Source: an uncultured Dechloromonas sp. (GTDB lineage: Bacteria; Pseudomonadota; Gammaproteobacteria; Burkholderiales; Rhodocyclaceae). Taken from it: 64,000 nucleotides of DNA. The translations under genes were made by a program, and so were the position numbers. The notes below the pieces were generated by a model. The model worked only from the letters and a program-made list of their open reading frames with translations, searched no databases and was not told the origin of the DNA. Position 1 is the stretch's first letter; every line of letters begins with the position of its first letter. The stretch lies in contig NZ_CAMFKO010000002.1 in the NCBI RefSeq assembly GCF_945957265.1, forward strand, positions 62,001 through 126,000. Direction: 5' to 3'. This document shows, one piece after another, positions 60,189 to 64,000 of this stretch.

Positions 60189-61466
60189 ATGGAAGAGAAG
60201 AAACTGGCCCCGCTGGATGCCGTCGCTGGCAAACCGTCTCTGTCACGTCGTGATTTCGTTTCAACTGCCCTGGGAGCCTCTCTGATGGCCATGGTCCCCC
60301 CCGGCGTTCGCAGCGGTGCCTGGGCCGCTGGTTCCGACGCCCCCGAAAAGAAGGAAGTCCGCATCGGCTTCATCCCGCTGACCGATTGCGCTTCCGTCGT
60401 CATGGCGTCGGTCATGAAGTTCGACGAGAAGTACGGCATCAAGATCATCCCGACCAAGGAGGCTTCCTGGGCCGCCGTGCGCGACAAGATGGTCAACGGC
60501 GAAATCGATGCCGCCCACGTGCTCTACGGCCTGATCTACGGCGTGCAGATGGGCGTCGGCGGCCCCAAGAAGGACATGGCCAGCCTGATGACCCTGAACA
60601 CCAACGGCCAGGCCATCACGCTGTCCAACCAGATGAAGGACAAGGGCGCCATCGACGGCCCCAGCCTGGCCAAGCTGATCGCCAAGAAGGAGAAGGAATA
60701 CACCTTCGCCCAGACCTTCCCGACCGGCACCCACGCCATGTGGCTGTACTACTGGCTGGCGGCACAGGGCGTCAATCCGCTCAAGGACGTCAAGACCATC
60801 ACCGTGCCGCCGCCGCAGATGGTCGCCAACATGCGCGTCGGCAACATGGACGGCTACTGCGTCGGCGAGCCGTGGAACAACCGCGCGATCATGGACAACA
60901 TCGGCTTTACCGCGACGACGACGCAGGACATCTGGACCGACCACCCGGAAAAGGTGCTCGGCACCACCGCCGAGTGGGTGCAGAAGAACCCGAACACCGC
61001 GCGTGCCGTGGTCGCCGCCATCCTCGACGCCGGCAAGTGGATCGACGCCTCGCTGGCCAACAAGCAGAAGACGGCCGAGACCATCGCCAGCAAGGCCTAC
61101 GTCAACACCGACACCGAGGTCATCGTGGCGCGCATGCTCGGCCGCTACCAGAACGGCCTGGGCAAGAGCTGGGACGACAAGAACCACATGAAGTTCTTCA
61201 ACGACGGCGCGGTGAACTTCCCCTACCTCTCCGACGGCATGTGGTTCATGACCCAGCACAAGCGCTGGGGCCTGCTCAAGGACCATCCGAACTACCTCGA
61301 GGTGGCAAAGAAGGTCAACCGCATCGACATCTACAAGCAGGGCGCCGCCGCCGCCGGCGTCGCGCTGCCCAAGAGCGAGATGCGCTCGAGCAAGCTGATC
61401 GACGGCGTGGTCTGGGATGGCAAGGACCCGGCCAAGTATGCCGACGGTTTCAAGGTCAAGGCTTGA
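60189..61466 (+). CDS. nrtA: Nitrate ABC transporter, substrate-binding protein (NrtA family)
   Basis: A 425-residue exported protein. The leader contains a twin-arginine-like motif SRRDFVSTALGASL, with cleavage near GAWA at about residue 47. The NrtA/CmpA fold follows (VRIGFIPLTDCASVVMASVMK; GEIDAAHVLYGLIYGVQMGVGG; TFPTGTHAMWLYYWLAAQG; GYCVGEPWNNRAI). It binds nitrate/nitrite (or possibly bicarbonate or cyanate; the context favours nitrate). NasS regulators are homologues without a leader, so this protein should not be mistaken for NasS. ATG follows AAGGAGCAAGC. Confidence 0.92.
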   Translation: MEEKKLAPLDAVAGKPSLSRRDFVSTALGASLMAMVPPGVRSGAWAAGSDAPEKKEVRIGFIPLTDCASVVMASVMKFDEKYGIKIIPTKEASWAAVRDKMVNGEIDAAHVLYGLIYGVQMGVGGPKKDMASLMTLNTNGQAITLSNQMKDKGAIDGPSLAKLIAKKEKEYTFAQTFPTGTHAMWLYYWLAAQGVNPLKDVKTITVPPPQMVANMRVGNMDGYCVGEPWNNRAIMDNIGFTATTTQDIWTDHPEKVLGTTAEWVQKNPNTARAVVAAILDAGKWIDASLANKQKTAETIASKAYVNTDTEVIVARMLGRYQNGLGKSWDDKNHMKFFNDGAVNFPYLSDGMWFMTQHKRWGLLKDHPNYLEVAKKVNRIDIYKQGAAAAGVALPKSEMRSSKLIDGVVWDGKDPAKYADGFKVKA

Positions 61467-61533
61467 GATGCCTGCCCGCCATGCCCGGCCAGCCCGGGCG
61501 TGGCGGCGGAAATGAATGCTTGAGGAGAAAACC

Positions 61534-62463
61534 ATGAGCGCAATGACGATGAGCAACGAGTACCGCGCGGAAAATCCCGCCGAACTCGCCATAAACAGCA
61601 AACCGGTCGCCGCCCCCGCTGCAGAGCCGGTCAAGGAAAAGAAAATGGAAAAGACAGCAACCCAGCCGGCCGGCGTGCCGCTCGGCGAGAAAATCGGTGC
61701 CTTCTTCCGTGCCGCCCTGCCGCCGCTGCTCGGCCTGCTGGTGCTGATCGGCATCTGGCACGTCGCCACCCACAAGGGCGGCAGCATTCCCGGTCCGGCC
61801 CAGGTCTGGGAGGCCGCCGTGGCGCTGTTCTCCGACCCGTTCTACCGCAACGGTCCGAACGACCAGGGCATCGGCTGGAACGTGCTGTCCTCGCTGCAGC
61901 GCGTCGCCATCGGCTTCGGCTTCGCCGCGCTGGTCGGCATTCCGCTCGGCTTCATCCTCGGCCGCTCGGCCTTCCTGTCGGCCATGGTCAATCCGATCAT
62001 CAGCCTGCTCCGTCCGGTGTCGCCGCTGGCCTGGCTGCCCATTGGCCTCCTGGTGTTCAAGAAGGCCGACCCGGCGGCGACCTACACCATCTTCATCTGC
62101 TCGATCTGGCCGATGATCATGAACACCGCCCAGGGCGTGCAGCGCGTGCCGCAGGATTACCTCAACGTCGCCCGCGTGCTGGCGCTGTCGGAGTGGAAAA
62201 TCGTCACCAAGATCCTCTTCCCGGCCGTGCTGCCCTACATGCTGACCGGCATCCGCCTGTCCATCGGCACCGCCTGGCTGGTCATCGTCGCCGCCGAAAT
62301 GCTCACCGGCGGCGTCGGCATCGGCTTCTGGGTGTGGGACGAATGGAACAACCTGAAGGTCGAGCACATCATCATCGCCATCTTCGTCATCGGCATCGTC
62401 GGCTTGATCCTCGAGCAGGCGCTGATCCTGCTGGCCCGGAAACTCACCAAAGAAGCGTCGTAA
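61534..62463 (+). CDS. nrtB: Nitrate ABC transporter, permease
   Basis: A 309-residue protein. An unusually long Ala/Glu/Lys-rich cytoplasmic N-terminus (about 60 residues) precedes six membrane helices of the NrtB/TauC type. The EAA loop for ATPase contact reads NVARVLALSEWKIVTKILFPAVLPYML. PVSPLAWLPIGLLVF and GTAWLVIVAAEML are family stretches. The ATG at 61534 follows GAGGAGAAAACC; an in-frame ATG six codons earlier overlaps that site. Confidence 0.92.
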   Translation: MSAMTMSNEYRAENPAELAINSKPVAAPAAEPVKEKKMEKTATQPAGVPLGEKIGAFFRAALPPLLGLLVLIGIWHVATHKGGSIPGPAQVWEAAVALFSDPFYRNGPNDQGIGWNVLSSLQRVAIGFGFAALVGIPLGFILGRSAFLSAMVNPIISLLRPVSPLAWLPIGLLVFKKADPAATYTIFICSIWPMIMNTAQGVQRVPQDYLNVARVLALSEWKIVTKILFPAVLPYMLTGIRLSIGTAWLVIVAAEMLTGGVGIGFWVWDEWNNLKVEHIIIAIFVIGIVGLILEQALILLARKLTKEAS

Positions 62464-62474
62464 GGAGCCCCATC

Positions 62475-63275
62475 ATGGAAAAGTTCGTCCGTATCGAGCG
62501 TGTCGGCCAGACCTTCGACACCAAGAAAGGCAAGTTCGTCGCCCTGCGCGACATCGACCTCAACATCGCCCAGGGGGAGTTCATCGCCCTGATCGGCCAC
62601 TCCGGCTGCGGCAAATCCACGCTGCTCAACCTGATCGCCGGCCTGACCAAGCCCACCACCGGCGTGCTGCTCTGCGACGGGCGGGAAATCGCCGGCCCCG
62701 GCCCGGAGCGGGCGGTGGTCTTCCAGAACCACAGCCTGCTGCCTTGGCTGACCTGCTTCGAGAACATCTACCTGGCCGTCGAGCGGGTGTTCAGCGCCAA
62801 GGAGGGCAAGCCCAAGCTCAAGGCGCGCACCCAGGCCGCCATCGAGCTGGTCGGCCTCGGCCATGCGGCGCACAAGTATCCGCACGAAATCTCCGGCGGC
62901 ATGAAGCAGCGCGTCGGCATCGCCCGCGCCCTGTCCATGGAACCCAAGGTGCTGCTGATGGACGAGCCTTTCGGCGCGCTCGACGCACTGACCCGCGCCA
63001 AGCTGCAGGACGAGCTGATGAAGATCTGCGAGAAGACCAGGGCTACCGTCGTCATGGTCACCCACGATGTCGACGAGGCCGTGCTGCTCTCCGACAAGAT
63101 CGTGATGATGACCAACGGCCCGGCGGCGACCATCGGCGAGGTGCTCCACGTCGAGCTGCCGCGTCCGCGCGACCGCCTGACGCTGGCGCACGATCCGGCC
63201 TACATCGGCTACCGCGCCGCGGTCCTCGAGTTCCTCTACGAAAAGCAGGCGCACGTCGAAAAAGAAGCGGCCTGA
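62475..63275 (+). CDS. nrtD: Nitrate ABC transporter, ATP-binding protein (single-domain, NrtD-like)
   Basis: A 266-residue ATPase. Walker A is GHSGCGKST, the Q-loop lies in VVFQNHSLLPWLT, the signature is SGGMKQRVGIARAL, Walker B is VLLMDEPFGALD, and the H-loop is VTHDVDEA. It has no C-terminal NrtA-like regulatory domain, so it corresponds to NrtD or Klebsiella NasD rather than cyanobacterial NrtC. It begins 11 bases after nrtB. Confidence 0.93.
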   Translation: MEKFVRIERVGQTFDTKKGKFVALRDIDLNIAQGEFIALIGHSGCGKSTLLNLIAGLTKPTTGVLLCDGREIAGPGPERAVVFQNHSLLPWLTCFENIYLAVERVFSAKEGKPKLKARTQAAIELVGLGHAAHKYPHEISGGMKQRVGIARALSMEPKVLLMDEPFGALDALTRAKLQDELMKICEKTRATVVMVTHDVDEAVLLSDKIVMMTNGPAATIGEVLHVELPRPRDRLTLAHDPAYIGYRAAVLEFLYEKQAHVEKEAA

Positions 63276-63321
63276 GCGCGATCTCTTCCATCGTCGCTGC
63301 GCTCTCTCCACGGCGACTTTT

Positions 63322-63349
63322 GCCCACCGGTAAAATGGTGGGCTTTTTT
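63322..63349 (+). terminator. Intrinsic terminator after the nitrate ABC transporter operon
   Basis: GCCCACC pairs with GGTGGGC around an 8-base loop and is followed by T6. Confidence 0.88.
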
Positions 63350-63421
63350 CTTGATCCATCCCTTTGCGTTTACCCCACGGCGGCGCTATGGTTCGAAGGT
63401 TTTGAATACGGACATTGATTG

Positions 63422-64000
63422 ATGCTGGCCAATTCGGGCAAGCTTTCGCGCAAGATCGTCGGCATGCTGGTGGTGTTCTTCGCCGTCGCCACCGTCGCCA
63501 TCGGCCTCACCCTGCTCATTTCCTGGCAACTGGAAGGCGTTGCCGCGGCCATCAACGACGCCGGCAGCCAGCGCATGCGCAGCTATCGCATCGGCCACCT
63601 GATGGCGCGCGGGCTGGAGGTCAAGGCGCAGGAGGCGCAAATTGCCGGCGCCCTGGGCGACGAGCTGGAGCGTTTCGAGAAGGTGCTACGCGACCTGCAG
63701 CTGGGCGACCCGGCGCGTCCCCTGGCGCAACCGAGAAATCGCGAGGTCCAGGCGCGACTGTCCGAGGTCGGCGAGGCCTGGCAGGCGACCGTTCGTCCCC
63801 TGGTCGCCAGCTATCTGGCGAGTGACCGCGCGGAGCGGGAGCGGATTACCGACCGTTTCGACCAGGAACTCGAAGCTTTCGTCAGCGGCATCAACGAGCT
63901 GGTGCTCGCCATGGAGCGCAGCTATGCCTACGACACCAATTTCCTGCGCAGCGTCCAGGCCGCGCTGGTGTTGTTCGCCATCCTCGGCACCGTCCTGCTG
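63422..64000 (+). CDS. narX: NarX-like nitrate/nitrite sensor histidine kinase, N-terminal part (3' end outside window)
   Basis: The frame is open to the window edge (193 residues visible). A membrane helix (about 11-34) leads into a periplasmic PilJ-type four-helix domain whose first helix carries the P-box-like motif NDAGSQRMRSYRIGHLM, similar to NarX/NarQ (AGSLRMQSYR). The second membrane helix begins near residue 177. A HAMP and kinase core are expected beyond the window. The ATG at 63422 has a weak ribosome site; a TTG directly before it is an alternative. The response-regulator gene is not visible. Confidence 0.8.
   Translation, partial: MLANSGKLSRKIVGMLVVFFAVATVAIGLTLLISWQLEGVAAAINDAGSQRMRSYRIGHLMARGLEVKAQEAQIAGALGDELERFEKVLRDLQLGDPARPLAQPRNREVQARLSEVGEAWQATVRPLVASYLASDRAERERITDRFDQELEAFVSGINELVLAMERSYAYDTNFLRSVQAALVLFAILGTVLL

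Noticed and set aside
60189..61466. nrtA as the missing NasS regulator
   Set aside because: It has a clear export leader with twin arginines and is followed by permease and ATPase genes; NasS is cytoplasmic.

Overview
The window is about 64 kb of GC-rich chromosome from a Gram-negative bacterium. Several features suggest a betaproteobacterium, probably Rhodocyclales (Dechloromonas/Azonexus-like): the petABC-sspA-sspB order, ffs next to dnaX-ybaB-recR, the abundance of c-type cytochromes, and the NirBD/NrtABC/ANTAR nitrate assimilation locus. The genus is an inference from gene content and order only; no rRNA is present. I found no tRNA genes, CRISPR array, phage or insertion sequence.

Layout. 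(1) 1-7.1 kb: end of a K+ channel gene, a small cytochrome c, an MFS transporter, and an RND efflux pair whose permease carries an odd in-frame palindromic insertion, followed by a DUF2892 protein. (2) 7.2-11.7 kb: a PAS-GGDEF-EAL protein, two tandem GarR-type dehydrogenases and a YcgR-like PilZ protein. (3) 11.7-14.4 kb, minus strand: mtnA, a class II aldolase and a DmeF-type metal exporter in one overlapping operon. (4) 14.6-19 kb: Kef-type antiporter, tandem universal stress protein, methionine aminotransferase, mscL. (5) 19-29.6 kb: glnE (minus), yhdP, a nitrilase-family amidase, tldD, a dihaem cytochrome c and a secreted double PilJ-domain protein. (6) 29.6-33.6 kb: a Fur-box-preceded FecI/FecR/TonB-receptor surface signalling set. 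(7) 33.7-41.5 kb: aroG, the 4.5S SRP RNA, dnaX-ybaB-recR, petABC (bc1 complex) and sspAB.

(8) 41.6-64 kb is a nitrate/nitrite assimilation region: nasA-ybiB; nirB-nirD-nirC with a PP2C/kinase fusion and a small unknown protein; then, after a minus-strand island (TonB receptor, BNR beta-propeller, TlpA-like protein), narK, a second PP2C/kinase fusion, cbiX and the ANTAR regulator nasT; then nrtA-nrtB-ATPase; and finally the start of a NarX-like sensor kinase.

The main result is regulatory. Four transcription units or segments (nasA, nirB, narK, nrtA) start from well-formed sigma-54 -24/-12 elements. Good NtrC-type dyads lie upstream of nirB and nrtA. Tandem hairpins with hexanucleotide loops of the A1/G4 type (the known ANTAR-protein RNA target) lie in the nirB, narK and nrtA leaders and also between nirD and nirC; the nrtA leader ends in a clear intrinsic terminator. 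NasT, encoded in the same locus, is the natural reader, but no cytoplasmic NasS is encoded beside it. The two membrane-anchored PP2C-kinase fusions each follow a nitrite or nitrate transporter gene, share a C-terminal tail motif, and have different defects in their kinase motifs. This suggests a phospho-relay or phospho-sensing layer on nitrogen uptake that I do not recognise as characterised.
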